Positions 7,862 to 16,859 of a stretch of DNA of 64,000 nt are shown piece by piece. The first letter of the stretch is position 1, and every line of letters begins with the position of its first letter. The notes under the pieces were generated by a model. It was not told where the DNA came from. It did no database searches and saw nothing but the letters and a program-made list of their open reading frames with translations. The position numbers were made by a program, and so were the translations under genes. The stretch is taken from the NCBI RefSeq assembly GCF_001590605.1, contig NZ_CP014504.1:1550001-1614000 (forward strand), given 5' to 3'. Source of the DNA: Pedobacter cryoconitis (GTDB lineage Bacteria > Bacteroidota > Bacteroidia > Sphingobacteriales > Sphingobacteriaceae).

Positions 7862-7869
7862 TATTTTTG
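7862..7869 (+). promoter_or_regulatory. Candidate -7 element of the esterase operon
   Basis: TATTTTTG matches the Bacteroidota -7 consensus TAnnTTTG and lies 41 bases before the ATG at 7911. No clear -33 TTG at the usual distance was found, so support is moderate. Confidence 0.4.
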
Positions 7870-7910
7870 CTAAATAAATATATGAAAGCAATCGTATTGA
7901 CAATTTAGTT

Positions 7911-8876
7911 ATGGAAAGTACAATTAAAAATATAGACTCGGCTCTTTGGAAAGCTATTGCTAAAAGCCCCTATAATCAAATAGATTACGAAAACCTGTTA
8001 GCGAATAGCCCTGCGGAAATAAGGAAAGAGGAAATGAATTTATCAAGGCAAGAAGAGCCTCTTGCTATTCCAAAACAATTGGATGTGGAGAATATATTCA
8101 TTCCAGCTTCTGATAAATCCAGAACGATCCGGTTGAGAATATACAGGCCGAAAGGAAAACAACATTTACCTATATTGTTATATTTTCATGGTGGTGCGTT
8201 TATATATGGTACTCCCGAGCAATATGATTTTATATTCTTTCGCTTAGCATTAGCTATTGATTTGATGATTATTTCGGTGGATTACCGATTAGCTCCAGAA
8301 CATCCATTCCCAGCAGCCATGGAAGACGGTTATGAAGCATTACTATGGTTGTCTGAATATGCTGATCAAATAGGTGGAAACAAAGAGAATATCCTGATTG
8401 GCGGAAGCAGTGCCGGGGCAACAATTGCAGCATCTATTACACAGCTGGCAAGAGACCGGAAGGAAATGAAAATCCGGCATCAGTACTTGCTATACCCTCC
8501 AATGAGCCAACTTTTGCAAACATCATCTATGAATAAATTGACAAATGCACCCATGCAAACCAAAAAGGCGGCAGAGTGGATGTGGAAACATTATTTACAA
8601 CATAAAATAACCCAGCCGCCAAAATATGCAGTTCCATTATTAGCACAGGATTTCAATAACCTCCCCAATGCAACCATCATTGTTTGCGAGTTAGATCCGC
8701 TAAAAGATGAAGGAAAAAAATATGCCCAAGAATTACAGAAAGCAGATGTTCTGGTTGATCTGTTGGAAATAAAAGGAGCTGTACATGCTTTCGATTTTTT
8801 TTCCTGTTCCTTATCCGATAATTTTTATGTACAACAAATTGAATTATTCAAGCAAATTTTAAATCAAGAGGAATGA
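7911..8876 (+). CDS. HSL-family alpha/beta hydrolase (esterase)
   Basis: This 321-residue enzyme belongs to the hormone-sensitive-lipase-like esterases. The oxyanion motif HGGAF is at 93-97, the nucleophile S167 in GGSSAGA (164-170), and the probable acid and base are D262 (CELDPL) and H292 (VHAF). It would hydrolyse short-chain carboxylic esters in the cytoplasm, as there is no signal peptide. The final codons overlap the next gene by four bases (ATGA), so the two proteins are probably made together. Divergent placement next to an AraC regulator suggests inducible expression. The natural substrate cannot be read from the sequence. Confidence 0.92.
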   Translation: MESTIKNIDSALWKAIAKSPYNQIDYENLLANSPAEIRKEEMNLSRQEEPLAIPKQLDVENIFIPASDKSRTIRLRIYRPKGKQHLPILLYFHGGAFIYGTPEQYDFIFFRLALAIDLMIISVDYRLAPEHPFPAAMEDGYEALLWLSEYADQIGGNKENILIGGSSAGATIAASITQLARDRKEMKIRHQYLLYPPMSQLLQTSSMNKLTNAPMQTKKAAEWMWKHYLQHKITQPPKYAVPLLAQDFNNLPNATIIVCELDPLKDEGKKYAQELQKADVLVDLLEIKGAVHAFDFFSCSLSDNFYVQQIELFKQILNQEE

Positions 8877-9454
8877 AAAAAATAGTAGTGATCAATGGAC
8901 ATCCGAATAAAGAAAGTTTTAACGCTGCCCTTGCACAGTCCTATATAAAATCCGCATTAGAAGCTGGTTCAGAAGTGCGGTATATTGCAATTGGAGAGCT
9001 GGATTTCAATCCCAATCTACAGTTCGGTTATCGTCAAAGAATGGAGTTGGAACCGGATTTGGTAAAAGCATTGGAAGATATCAAATGGAGTGAGCACCAA
9101 GTATGGATACATCCTTTATGGTGGCTTGGTATGCCAGCAATTATGAAAGGGTTTTTCGACAGGGCGTTTCTTCCAGGCATCACTTTCACTAGTAATAAAG
9201 AAGGGACTGCTGATGGATTGTTGCATGGCAGGACGGGAAGAATTATTACAACGGCAGGAGATTTATCCCTTGAGATTTATGAGGAAGTCTATGCGTCAAG
9301 CGGACTTGTCCAATTAAAAAATGGAATCTTGGAATATTGCGGAATATCTTCTATTCAGGATAGTTTTATTGGCCCTCTTTATGAATTAAATGAGAATGAC
9401 AGAAGAAAATGGATAGTCCAGATAGAAAACTTTGCCGCATCTGACTCTGTATAA
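8873..9454 (+). CDS. NAD(P)H quinone-reductase-like flavoprotein (flavodoxin fold)
   Basis: This 193-residue protein matches the Flavodoxin_2 family (KefF, MdaB, NQO1). The N-terminal VINGHPNKESFNAAL binds the flavin phosphate, and HPLWWLGMPAIMKGFFDRAF is the conserved quinone-reductase block, followed by PGITF. It likely reduces quinones or other electrophiles by two electrons using NAD(P)H. Translational coupling to the upstream esterase (ATGA overlap) suggests they act on the same xenobiotic or natural ester, for example releasing and then reducing an aromatic product. That pathway link is inference. Confidence 0.9.
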   Translation: MKKIVVINGHPNKESFNAALAQSYIKSALEAGSEVRYIAIGELDFNPNLQFGYRQRMELEPDLVKALEDIKWSEHQVWIHPLWWLGMPAIMKGFFDRAFLPGITFTSNKEGTADGLLHGRTGRIITTAGDLSLEIYEEVYASSGLVQLKNGILEYCGISSIQDSFIGPLYELNENDRRKWIVQIENFAASDSV

Positions 9455-9559
9455 AAACTTGGGTAAGATTTGATTTTATGGATATCCTTGTTTAAATTTA
9501 TTACATATAGATTAAATATAGCTTTCTGCAGACTTAATCCGCACCATTAAATTATACCT

Positions 9560-10696
9560 ATGAAACTGACCTTTTCTTTATTATTGTTGATTTTATGTTG
9601 TAGTGAAAGGTTGTCTGCACAGGATAATCAGGCCTTTAAGAAGGCACCCAAGGTGATCAATGATCCGGGTAATTTTTATAAATATGCTGAGCAGAGCCGG
9701 AAATTCTCAGGCATTCCAAGTATTACTGTTACCTCGAATGGCACTTTGTGGGCTACGTGGTACGCTGGCATGACATCAGGTGAAGATGCAAATAACTATG
9801 TAGTACTGGCCTCGAGTAAGGATCAGGGAGTTACCTGGAAGGAGATACTGGTGGTGGATCCTGATGAAAAGGGGCCTGTCAGGGCATACGACCCAGAGAT
9901 CTGGATCGATCCAACAGGTAAGCTCTGGCTGTTTTGGGCACAGACAATAGGCTTGGAAGGCTCTGTAGCCGGCGTCTGGGCTATGACAGCTAATGACCCG
10001 GATGCTGAGAATCCAGTCTGGACTTCGGCAAAAAGACTTTCCGACGGAATAATGATGTGTAAACCAACAGTCTTGTCTACAGGCGAATGGCTTTTGCCAG
10101 TTTCTACCTGGAGGTTAACAGATGAGAGTGCAAAAGTGGTTGTATCTACTGACAAAGGAGCAACCTGGACTGTAAAAGGAGCCTGTAATGTGCCTGAAGC
10201 TGACAGAGAATTTGATGAACACATGCTAGTAGAACGCAAAGACGGATCGCTTTGGATGTTGCTCAGAACCAGGTATGGAATAGCTGAAAGCTTTTCTAAA
10301 GACAAGGGTAGGAGCTGGTCGGCCGCAAAGCCTTCATCCTTAGTTCATACCAGTTCAAGATTTTTCATCGGCAGACTAAATTCAGGAAATTTATTGCTGT
10401 TGAAACATGGCCCGATAGCAGTAAAAACAGGCCGGTCACATTTAATGGCCTTCCTCTCTAAAGATGACGGTAAAACCTGGACAAAAGGATTGCTGATTGA
10501 TGAAAGGTCAGGTGTTTCCTATCCCGATGCACAACAGGCTTTGGATGGCAGGATTTATCTGGCCTATGATTACAACCGGACTGTAGATCAGCAGATTATT
10601 ATGACTGTGTTTACAGAAGGGGATGTGCTGTCGGAAGATTACGATGCTAGTCTGGTGAAAGTATTTAATGAGAGAAAAATGATAAGTAAGAAATAA
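9560..10696 (+). CDS. Secreted sialidase-like BNR-repeat protein
   Basis: This 378-residue protein has a signal peptide (residues 1-20, cleavage after LSA before QD) and a six-bladed sialidase-type propeller marked by four Asp boxes: SSKDQGVTW (85-93), STDKGATW (196-203), SKDKGRSW (246-253) and SKDDGKTW (300-307). The early GIPSITVTSNGTLWATWYAG block is typical of the BNR_2/exo-alpha-sialidase group. It is probably periplasmic or surface-located and acts on glycans. Real sialic acid cleavage is uncertain, because many members of this fold in Bacteroidota act on other sugars. It stands alone, 105 bases after the previous gene. Confidence 0.85.
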   Translation: MKLTFSLLLLILCCSERLSAQDNQAFKKAPKVINDPGNFYKYAEQSRKFSGIPSITVTSNGTLWATWYAGMTSGEDANNYVVLASSKDQGVTWKEILVVDPDEKGPVRAYDPEIWIDPTGKLWLFWAQTIGLEGSVAGVWAMTANDPDAENPVWTSAKRLSDGIMMCKPTVLSTGEWLLPVSTWRLTDESAKVVVSTDKGATWTVKGACNVPEADREFDEHMLVERKDGSLWMLLRTRYGIAESFSKDKGRSWSAAKPSSLVHTSSRFFIGRLNSGNLLLLKHGPIAVKTGRSHLMAFLSKDDGKTWTKGLLIDERSGVSYPDAQQALDGRIYLAYDYNRTVDQQIIMTVFTEGDVLSEDYDASLVKVFNERKMISKK

Positions 10697-10768
10697 AATT
10701 TATACCGCAAGAATCGGGTTTTGTACGGTGTAGCATTAGGGTAGGTTTGGTTATAAATCAATAACTAT

Positions 10769-11464
10769 ATGCATCAATTAAGCGAACCTTCAATTCTTTA
10801 TTTCGGCACCCCTGTAGTGCTGATAACAACTACTAATCCTGATGGCACAAATAACTTAGCACCTATTTCATCTATTTTCTGGCTGGGCTGGCGTGCTATA
10901 ATAGGTATTTCGGCTTTCTCGAAAACTACTGAAAATATACAACGCACTGGCGAATGTGTCTTGAACCTTCCTTCTGTTCATCAGGCTGCTGCCGTCAATC
11001 GTTTAGCGCTCACCACAGGTACTTTTCCTGTTCCTGCCGGCAAAGCACAGAAAGGCTACACTTATGAAACTGACAAATTTGGCCTTGCTCAGCTTACAGC
11101 TGTACAATCTGAAACAGTTAACCCACCAAGAGTGGCAGAATGTCCGGTGCAAATGGAGGCTGTGATGGAGAGTTTTCATGGACTTGCAGAAGATGATGAG
11201 CAACAGCGTGGGCGTCTGCTTACTATTGAGCTACGCATCCAACGTGTTTATCTTGATGAATTAATTCTAATGGAGAAAAATCCAAATCGGGTCGATCCGA
11301 ATAAATGGAAACCGCTTATCATGAGCTTTCAACAATTTTATGGTCTTGGTGAACAGGTACATGTCTCTAAGCTATCCACTATACCAGAGGATTTATATCG
11401 TAGTCCTGATGTTGAACGCGCAAAAAAAAACACAAAAGTAGTTAAGCCTTTGTCCAAAGTATAG
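10769..11464 (+). CDS. Flavin reductase-like (FMN-binding split barrel) protein
   Basis: The 231-residue protein shows the flavin reductase domain: PVVLITTTNPDGTNNLAPIS at the start, GISAFSKTTENIQRTGECVLNLPS for FMN binding, then PRVAECPVQMEA. Members bind FMN and reduce it with NAD(P)H or supply reduced flavin to oxygenases. The C-terminal 50 residues are charged and variable. It is a single gene with its own leader. The start at 10769 puts the conserved domain about 12 residues in, which fits the family. The partner oxygenase, if any, is not in this window. Confidence 0.88.
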   Translation: MHQLSEPSILYFGTPVVLITTTNPDGTNNLAPISSIFWLGWRAIIGISAFSKTTENIQRTGECVLNLPSVHQAAAVNRLALTTGTFPVPAGKAQKGYTYETDKFGLAQLTAVQSETVNPPRVAECPVQMEAVMESFHGLAEDDEQQRGRLLTIELRIQRVYLDELILMEKNPNRVDPNKWKPLIMSFQQFYGLGEQVHVSKLSTIPEDLYRSPDVERAKKNTKVVKPLSKV

Positions 11465-11719
11465 CTAAAAAATATTTGAATCCCCGGTTGGTTCTTTTTT
11501 ATACAATTTTCAATAATCTGTTTAATAACTCTCATTATTTAACAATGGCTTCTTATCTGAAGAATAAAATAGAGAATTTCAAGCCCCCTTGATACCCGGG
11601 TATACCAAGCTTATGTCAAAATAGAAAATTAAAATATTGATAATCAGTATGCTAAGTGATGTGGTTAACTTGAAATGTTCATTATCGGACTAATGCTGTG
11701 CGAGATCGGACGGTTTGGT

Positions 11720-12133
11720 TTATTTATATTCATGTAGACAGTTAAAACAATGATGAACTTTCTTAACACTGAAGGGATAAACTAACAGCAATATTGAAAC
11801 CAGCATAGTTAAAATACCGAACCGCTTTTTAGTCGCCTGAACGTAACCAACATCGTGAGAGCCACATTTGGGACAAACAAATTCTCCTTTTTCTTCTTCT
11901 TCTGGTGTTTCCAATGGTGGAATTGTTTCTTGTAGTATACTTCTGGCTAAATCCACATCTTTTTCAAAAAGGTGGAGCTTAACACCTCCCAGCGCCTGAG
12001 TATATAAAGGATTCAGCGTAATGGTATTTTCGTCAGATAGAAAACACTGAATATCCGCATCCATTAATCTTGATTTTACAATATTTGCTTCTATAGGGTT
12101 ATAGTACGTTTCAAATACAACGATTTTATCCAT
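11720..12133 (-). CDS. DUF2007-domain protein with zinc ribbon
   Basis: This 137-residue protein begins with a DUF2007 domain (putative signal-transducing, PII-like; residues 1-70, FETYYNPIEANIVKSRLMDADI). It continues with a CPKCGSHDVGY zinc-ribbon half (about 90-100), a hydrophobic segment (ILTMLVSILLLVYPF) and a CFNC motif near the end that completes the four cysteines. It is probably a small membrane-associated protein. Similar proteins are widespread in Bacteroidota without a known role. It is flanked by gene-poor DNA on both sides and is not in an operon. Confidence 0.82.
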   Translation of the reverse strand: MDKIVVFETYYNPIEANIVKSRLMDADIQCFLSDENTITLNPLYTQALGGVKLHLFEKDVDLARSILQETIPPLETPEEEEKGEFVCPKCGSHDVGYVQATKKRFGILTMLVSILLLVYPFSVKKVHHCFNCLHEYK

Positions 12134-12311
12134 TCGGTCAATTTACTTCAATAGATTCGGTTCTAATGAATGATTTCTGTAAAAGTGTTATTTATAATCA
12201 GGATTTCCCTGTTGGCATTGATTACACTTTGTAATTTTATCTAAAAAATATATCCCCATCAAACCAATTGCTAAAAAGGTGTTTTATCTTTAACGATTAA
12301 ACCATTCTATT

Positions 12312-12983
12312 ATGCACATCAAATCACTTATCGTATTTCCCTTATTGATATTGGGGATTTCAGCGCGCGCAGATTCACCTGTTAAAAACAAAAGTTATCT
12401 TGTAACCAAAACCAATGATACCATATATGGTAGAATTAAAGTTAATTACCTGGTCGGTGGGTCAAAACTGATTACAGCAGATACTAGTTATAGATTAGAT
12501 CCGAACACATACACTACTTATTATAATGCGAATAATAAAATGCTTTATCGTAGTAAGGTGCTGCCAGGTTTTATGCCGAAGGATTTAGCGAAAAAGATGT
12601 CAATACCTGAGAAAGCTTCCTGGTTAAAATGTATAGAAGATGGTAAAATAAAACTGTATGAATATAAGTCTTATACTTTCGGTAAGCAGATGGATAATGC
12701 ACTTGATGTAACTAGTGCAATTGCCTCTATTGTTGTTACAGAAGGAATTCCAAATACAGAATATACGAGTTGGTTTATCGAGAAAGACAGTTCTCAGCTA
12801 GCATCAATTAAATATAATAACGTAGTAAGTGCGGGCAGTAAAACCAGAAAAGAACGTAAAGCGCTATTAAAAGATATGCTGGCGGACAATGATCAGGTAT
12901 CCCAAAATTACCATCAAACCAAATCCTTTACATTTAAAGTGATAAAGACACTTGTTCATGACTATAACAATTCAAAAAGCTAA
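12312..12983 (+). CDS. Exported hypothetical protein
   Basis: This 223-residue protein has a clear signal peptide (residues 1-20; IKSLIVFPLLILGISARA). The mature part starts with a short beta-rich repeat-like segment (YLVTKTNDTIYGRIKVNYLVGG) of the kind seen in Bacteroidota secreted proteins that begin 'I-T-K-N-x-D-T-I-x-G-x-I'. I do not recognise a named domain. It is likely periplasmic or surface-exposed. The gene precedes a serine hydrolase by 37 bases, so co-transcription is possible. Confidence 0.7.
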   Translation: MHIKSLIVFPLLILGISARADSPVKNKSYLVTKTNDTIYGRIKVNYLVGGSKLITADTSYRLDPNTYTTYYNANNKMLYRSKVLPGFMPKDLAKKMSIPEKASWLKCIEDGKIKLYEYKSYTFGKQMDNALDVTSAIASIVVTEGIPNTEYTSWFIEKDSSQLASIKYNNVVSAGSKTRKERKALLKDMLADNDQVSQNYHQTKSFTFKVIKTLVHDYNNSKS

Positions 12984-13020
12984 TCTGTAATTTGGACTTG
13001 AATAATCCTGTAGCTGGATA

Positions 13021-13554
13021 ATGGAAACAAGAATATTAATTATGCCGGGACTTGGGGGGTCCGGAGAAAACCATTGGCAAAGCTTTTGGGTAAAAAGCTT
13101 GAGTAACGCAACCTGGCTTGAGCAAGAAAACTGGGAGGAACCAGATCTTGACAAATGGTTAGCGCAGCTAAATACAACCCTTTTAAAATTAAATGGCCCG
13201 GTCATTTTGGTTGCCCATAGTCTTGCTGTGTCTTTAGTCGCACATTGGGCGGTCAGATACAGTAACCCAAACATCAAGGGAGCTTTATTTGTCGCCCCGG
13301 CAGATGTTGATTCTCCGGCACATACTCCAGATGTGTTAAGAGGTTTTGCGCCATTACCAATCACCAAACTACCTTTTCCATCAATCGTTATTGCAAGTGA
13401 AAATGATCCTTATGTTGATTTGCAAAGAGCCATTTATTTTGCAGAACAATGGGGAAGTGATTTTGTCAGTATCGGGTCGAAGGGACATATCAATTCAGAT
13501 TCTGAGCTGAAATTTTGGGAAGAGGGGCAATTGATTTTAAAGCGACTATTTTAA
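13021..13554 (+). CDS. RBBP9/YdeN-family serine hydrolase
   Basis: This 177-residue alpha/beta hydrolase matches the RBBP9/YdeN family in length and motifs: IMPGLGGSGENHWQSFW at the start, the nucleophile serine in VAHSLAVSLVAHW (A-H-S-L-A replacing the usual G-H-S-x-G), the acid in ASENDPYVD, and the catalytic histidine in GHINSDS. Members are small cytoplasmic hydrolases of unknown substrate. The next feature downstream is the perfect 67 bp palindrome at 13630, which could serve as its transcript end. Confidence 0.88.
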   Translation: METRILIMPGLGGSGENHWQSFWVKSLSNATWLEQENWEEPDLDKWLAQLNTTLLKLNGPVILVAHSLAVSLVAHWAVRYSNPNIKGALFVAPADVDSPAHTPDVLRGFAPLPITKLPFPSIVIASENDPYVDLQRAIYFAEQWGSDFVSIGSKGHINSDSELKFWEEGQLILKRLF

Positions 13555-13629
13555 GGAATAGTGGTCAGAATTATTTTCTGTACTGTGATCTTTCTTTAGT
13601 AATAAGGAAGGATTATTCAGCAAGTATCA

Positions 13630-13696
13630 GTGTTCGGTGTTGAGAAGGGGTTGGTAAGGCCAATGGCCTTACCAACCCCTTCTCAACACCGAACAC
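13630..13696. repeat. Perfect 67 bp palindrome (33 bp arms, 1 bp centre)
   Basis: The left arm 13630-13662 (starting GTGTTCGGTGTTGAG) and the right arm 13664-13696 (ending CTCAACACCGAACAC) are exact reverse complements separated by one base. There is no T-run after either arm, so it is not a standard terminator, though as RNA it would form a very stable hairpin. It is GC-richer than its surroundings and lies about 65 bases before a gene remnant. Confidence 0.95.
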
Positions 13697-13763
13697 AATA
13701 TGACCCGGGATAGATGTCGCTGTTTTGTACTATAATTAACCGCTACGGTATCAAAATAAAAGT

Positions 13764-14302
13764 ATGCTCACTGTGGCGGTTTATTATACGCATGTTTCAG
13801 ATCTGCAATATGAAGTTGTTAAACAGCAAGGCGCTGTTTCTATTGATGGAATAGGCAATATCGGTACAGCAAAGTATGTGTTTTTAAAGGACAGTTGTTC
13901 TCAACTTTTCTGGATGAATCCAGGACTATGGGCGAAATTAACAGCTCAAATATATTTACGCTATCTTCCGGATGGAGTGCTGAACTAAGTGGGTTTTATG
14001 TTTCTAACCGTGCTAACAGTCAATTTATTAATAATGGGACCGGACAATTGAATGCGGGTATCCAAAGGAAAGTATTCAATAATAAGGGATCATTTAAGTT
14101 TAGTGTACGGGATATTTTAAAGACTTACAAGAACAATGGTTTGACCAATAATATTCCGAATGCTACAGAAGCTTTCAGGAATAAATTTAATTCACAGGTA
14201 TTTACTTTAGGCTTCAATTATAATTTTGGAAGGTCATTGTCTGAAAAAAGTAAGCGGGATACTGGGAGTGCTGATGTGGAAAAAGGAAGGGTGAAAAATT
14301 AA
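13764..14302 (+). pseudogene. Remnant of an outer-membrane beta-barrel (TonB-receptor-like) gene
   Basis: Two frames carry pieces of one C-terminal barrel. The first (from 13764) reads VAVYYTHVSDLQYEVVKQQG. The second (to 14302) reads NIFTLSSGWSAELSGFYVSN, LNAGIQRKVFNNKGSFKFSV and FTLGFNYNFGRS, the alternating aromatic strands typical of the outer-membrane beta-barrel family that ends TonB-like receptors. The frame changes near 13890, and most of the protein (plug and early strands) is absent. No signal peptide or start is present. This is the decayed 3' end of a much larger gene, cut off close to the palindrome at 13630. Confidence 0.82.
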
Positions 14303-14329
14303 CCCCTCCAATCTGATTCTTTTTTTAAT

Positions 14330-14337
14330 TATCTTTG
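14330..14337 (+). promoter_or_regulatory. Candidate -7 element of the second AraC gene
   Basis: TATCTTTG fits the Bacteroidota TAnnTTTG element and lies 23 bases before the ATG at 14361. The -33 region (GATTCTTTTTTT) is only a weak match. Confidence 0.45.
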
Positions 14338-14360
14338 TTCTTTGAAATATTCAATTCGAT

Positions 14361-15269
14361 ATGAAGGCAGCAATAGAAACTCTTGGAGATTATTACCATA
14401 GAACAAACCAGGTAATTCCTTCCGATTTGTTAAACCCCAAAGGGAATTTAAGTCATTTTAATGTTCAGCCCAGATCTTATTGTAATAAGGTAACTCCCTA
14501 TAATAGAAGAGACCATTATAAGATGTGCCTTACTATAGGAGCCGGCCGGCTTCACTTCGCAGATAAGGTGATTGAGGTGAACCAGGCGGCACTTGTTTTC
14601 TCTAATCCTTCCGTACCTTATTCCTGGGAATCTACTGTAGAGACACAAGAAGGCTACTTATGCTTATTTAATGACTCTTTCATCTCTGCTGAATTAAAAA
14701 AGGGTCTGGAGCTTACTTGTCCATTATTTAATCCTGTACTTAACCCTGTTTTTTTTCTCAATAAAGAACAAACAGATTTAGTTAGCGGATATTTTAAACA
14801 AATGATCGATGAATTGAAAAGCGATTATGAATATAAATTCGAAGTAATCAGGAGCTTACTTAAGCTGATCATACATCAGGGGATTAAAATACAATCTGCG
14901 GATAGTTTAACCGCACACAAAGATGTTCCCGATAGGATAACACCAATGTTTATTGAATTGCTGGAACGCCAGTTTCCTGTAGACTCACCTGAAAATCCAC
15001 TCAAAATCAAAAGTGCCTCTGAATTTGCGGGTCAATTGAATATTCATGTTAACCATTTAAACTATGTGATCAAATCACATACTGGCAAAACTACTACGCA
15101 AATGATCAGTAACAGGATTGTAGATGAAGCTAAAACCCTGCTGAAGAATACAGATTGGGATGTGGCCGAAATCGGATACTGTCTTGGATTTGACTATCCT
15201 GCGCACTTCAATAATTATTTCAAAAAACATACTGGGGTAACCCCATCTATCTTTAAATATAATTTATAG
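14361..15269 (+). CDS. AraC-family transcriptional regulator
   Basis: This 302-residue regulator has an N-terminal cupin-like domain (about 45-170; LTIGAGRLHFADKVIEVNQ and FSNPSVPYSWES) and a C-terminal AraC DNA-binding domain (about 210-300; FAGQLNIHVNHLNYVIKSHTG and IGYCLGFDYPAHFNNYFKKH). Unlike the other AraC protein in this window it has the 'helix-turn-helix with TPSIFKYN' ending common in Bacteroidota. It stands alone between a gene remnant and gene-poor DNA, so its targets are probably elsewhere or itself. Confidence 0.9.
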   Translation: MKAAIETLGDYYHRTNQVIPSDLLNPKGNLSHFNVQPRSYCNKVTPYNRRDHYKMCLTIGAGRLHFADKVIEVNQAALVFSNPSVPYSWESTVETQEGYLCLFNDSFISAELKKGLELTCPLFNPVLNPVFFLNKEQTDLVSGYFKQMIDELKSDYEYKFEVIRSLLKLIIHQGIKIQSADSLTAHKDVPDRITPMFIELLERQFPVDSPENPLKIKSASEFAGQLNIHVNHLNYVIKSHTGKTTTQMISNRIVDEAKTLLKNTDWDVAEIGYCLGFDYPAHFNNYFKKHTGVTPSIFKYNL

Positions 15270-15733
15270 CTATTATTTGATTTATGTAATCATTTCTTTG
15301 TTTTTTGAAAGGAACTTCTTAGCCTTTTCCTTTCTTAAGCCTTAAATTGTTTCCCAAAAACGCTGGTATTGCGAGCGGAGCAACAGGAGAGCTATTATAT
15401 GTCATTCCCTCTATTTTGAGCTATACATCATTTCACTGATTTCAGCAAAATCTCAAGCAAGTCCTGGTTTAAGTTATAGGGTTCTGGTCGTACTCTCCAT
15501 ACTTAATTTATGGTCATCAGGAAAAACGCAGATTTCTGCTTTTTAAAGAAATACGATGTTTTAAGATCAAAGTAGAAAGCTCATTATTGAAAAAGCCCCG
15601 TTAATGAGGCTTTTTCTGTTTAAGATAAAATAGGGTGTCGATTGATGAGATGTTAACCTTAGATCAAATTTGCAAAAGATTATTCTTAAATGGAGTAGTT
15701 AAACTACGCATATTCACAAGTAGAAATACGCAA
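15270..15733. other. Gene-free stretch with one terminator
   Basis: No coding region or RNA gene is recognisable in about 460 bases. The only structure is the terminator at 15590-15615. Because it is more than 300 bases after the AraC gene, a small RNA could end there, but I see no promoter that supports this. Confidence 0.45.
15590..15615 (+). terminator. Intrinsic terminator
   Basis: AAAAAGCC (15590-15597) pairs with GGCTTTTT (15608-15615) around a 10-base loop. The symmetry lets it work on either strand. Confidence 0.6.
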
Positions 15734-15934
15734 TTAGTTCATCGCTTTAATATTTTCTAATAGCTGATCTAAATGCTGAGGGTCCAATAATAAGATACGT
15801 TCACGAATCTGATCACCTCCAGGTAAAAAGCCTGTTGCGCAATACATACCAATAGGAGTATGGTAAACAATCTTAGAATCTTTGTGTGTACGAGGCATGT
15901 TGAAAATCTTTTCTGTGCCAGTTGGTACAATCAT
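15734..15934 (-). CDS. Small conserved-looking hypothetical protein
   Basis: The 66-residue protein starts MIVPTGTEKIFNMPRTH and ends LDPQHLDQLLENIKAMN. It is soluble, with a helical C-terminus (a probable amphipathic helix) and a central YHTPIGMYCATGFLPGGDQI turn-rich segment. The function is unknown. The start was set at the ATG at 15934; the internal ATG before PRTHK is an alternative. It follows the aquaporin gene on the same strand but is separated from it by a strong terminator, so it has its own transcript. Confidence 0.65.
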   Translation of the reverse strand: MIVPTGTEKIFNMPRTHKDSKIVYHTPIGMYCATGFLPGGDQIRERILLLDPQHLDQLLENIKAMN

Positions 15935-15949
15935 CAAAGGTTAGTCATC

Positions 15950-15998
15950 AAAAAGACCCTGTTTTATTTCGCAATAAATGAAAAAACAGGGTCTTTTT
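15950..15998 (-). terminator. Strong bidirectional terminator downstream of aqpZ
   Basis: AAAAAGACCCTGTTTT (15950-15965) pairs perfectly with AAAACAGGGTCTTTTT (15983-15998). It lies just after the aquaporin stop on the minus strand and isolates the small gene at 15734. Confidence 0.85.
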
Positions 15999-16012
15999 TT
16001 ATGATTTACAGC

Positions 16013-16720
16013 TTAGTTTCTTTCCAGCAGGAAACGCCATACTACAGCGCTCAATATACTGCCTAAAACAGGTGCGGCAATGAATAACCAAACCTGGCTG
16101 ATTGCCTGGCCACCTACTACTAATGCCGGACCAATACTTCTGGCAGGATTTACAGATACGCCAGTTACTTTGATACCTACAATGTGGATCAAGACCAGGC
16201 TTAAGCCAATTGCCAGGCCAGCAAAACCACCATTGATGTTTTTTGTAGAAGTTGATCCGAAGATCACCATCAGGAAAATAAAAGTAAATACTGTTTCTGC
16301 AACAAAGCCAGAAAGCAAGCTATAACCAGCAGGAGAACCAGCCTCGTAACCATTCTGGCCCAAACCTCCATCAGCAAGCGCATAACCATCTTTGCCAGAT
16401 GCAATCAGGTATAAAATAGCTGCACCTGCAATTGCCCCTAATACCTGCGCAATAATATAGATAACTGCCTCAATGAATTTCATTCGTCCAACTACCACCA
16501 TACCAATGGAAATTGCCGGATTAATATGGCAACCTGAAATATGGCCAATTGCATAAGCCATAGCCACTACAGACAGGCCAAAAGCGAAGGATATGCCAAG
16601 CAAACCGACTCCACTCGTACCATCAGCACCGGCAATTACAGCACTGCCACAGCCCATCAGGACCAAGACCAGTGTACCGAAAAATTCGGCTGAGAATTTT
16701 GAAAAAGTAGTTGTTTCCAT
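16013..16720 (-). CDS. aqpZ: Aquaporin (AqpZ-type MIP channel)
   Basis: This 235-residue membrane protein belongs to the major intrinsic protein family. Both pore motifs are present: HINPAISIG near residue 66 and SVNPARSIGPA near residue 190. Six hydrophobic helices can be counted, and the length and the cysteine- and alanine-rich first helix (GTLVLVLMGCGSAVIAG) fit the water-selective AqpZ group rather than glycerol facilitators. It sits in the inner membrane and conducts water during osmotic shifts. It is a single-gene transcript with a strong terminator at 15950-15998. Confidence 0.93.
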   Translation of the reverse strand: METTTFSKFSAEFFGTLVLVLMGCGSAVIAGADGTSGVGLLGISFAFGLSVVAMAYAIGHISGCHINPAISIGMVVVGRMKFIEAVIYIIAQVLGAIAGAAILYLIASGKDGYALADGGLGQNGYEAGSPAGYSLLSGFVAETVFTFIFLMVIFGSTSTKNINGGFAGLAIGLSLVLIHIVGIKVTGVSVNPARSIGPALVVGGQAISQVWLFIAAPVLGSILSAVVWRFLLERN

Positions 16721-16859
16721 GTGAGATTTGATTAATTTATTGTGGATAGATAATTGATTTTTAAGTGTAAAAAATTCACACCCTATATAATATTAAGCAT
16801 ATTTTATCAATAATCTATAATTAAATTGTGCCAATAATAATCTAAATCTATCTTAGTTA

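Noticed and set aside
9823..10305. 160-residue frame on the minus strand within the sialidase gene
   Set aside because: It is antisense to a clear coding sequence with Asp boxes and a signal peptide; the frame is rich in Ser and Thr and has no motif, so it is a shadow.
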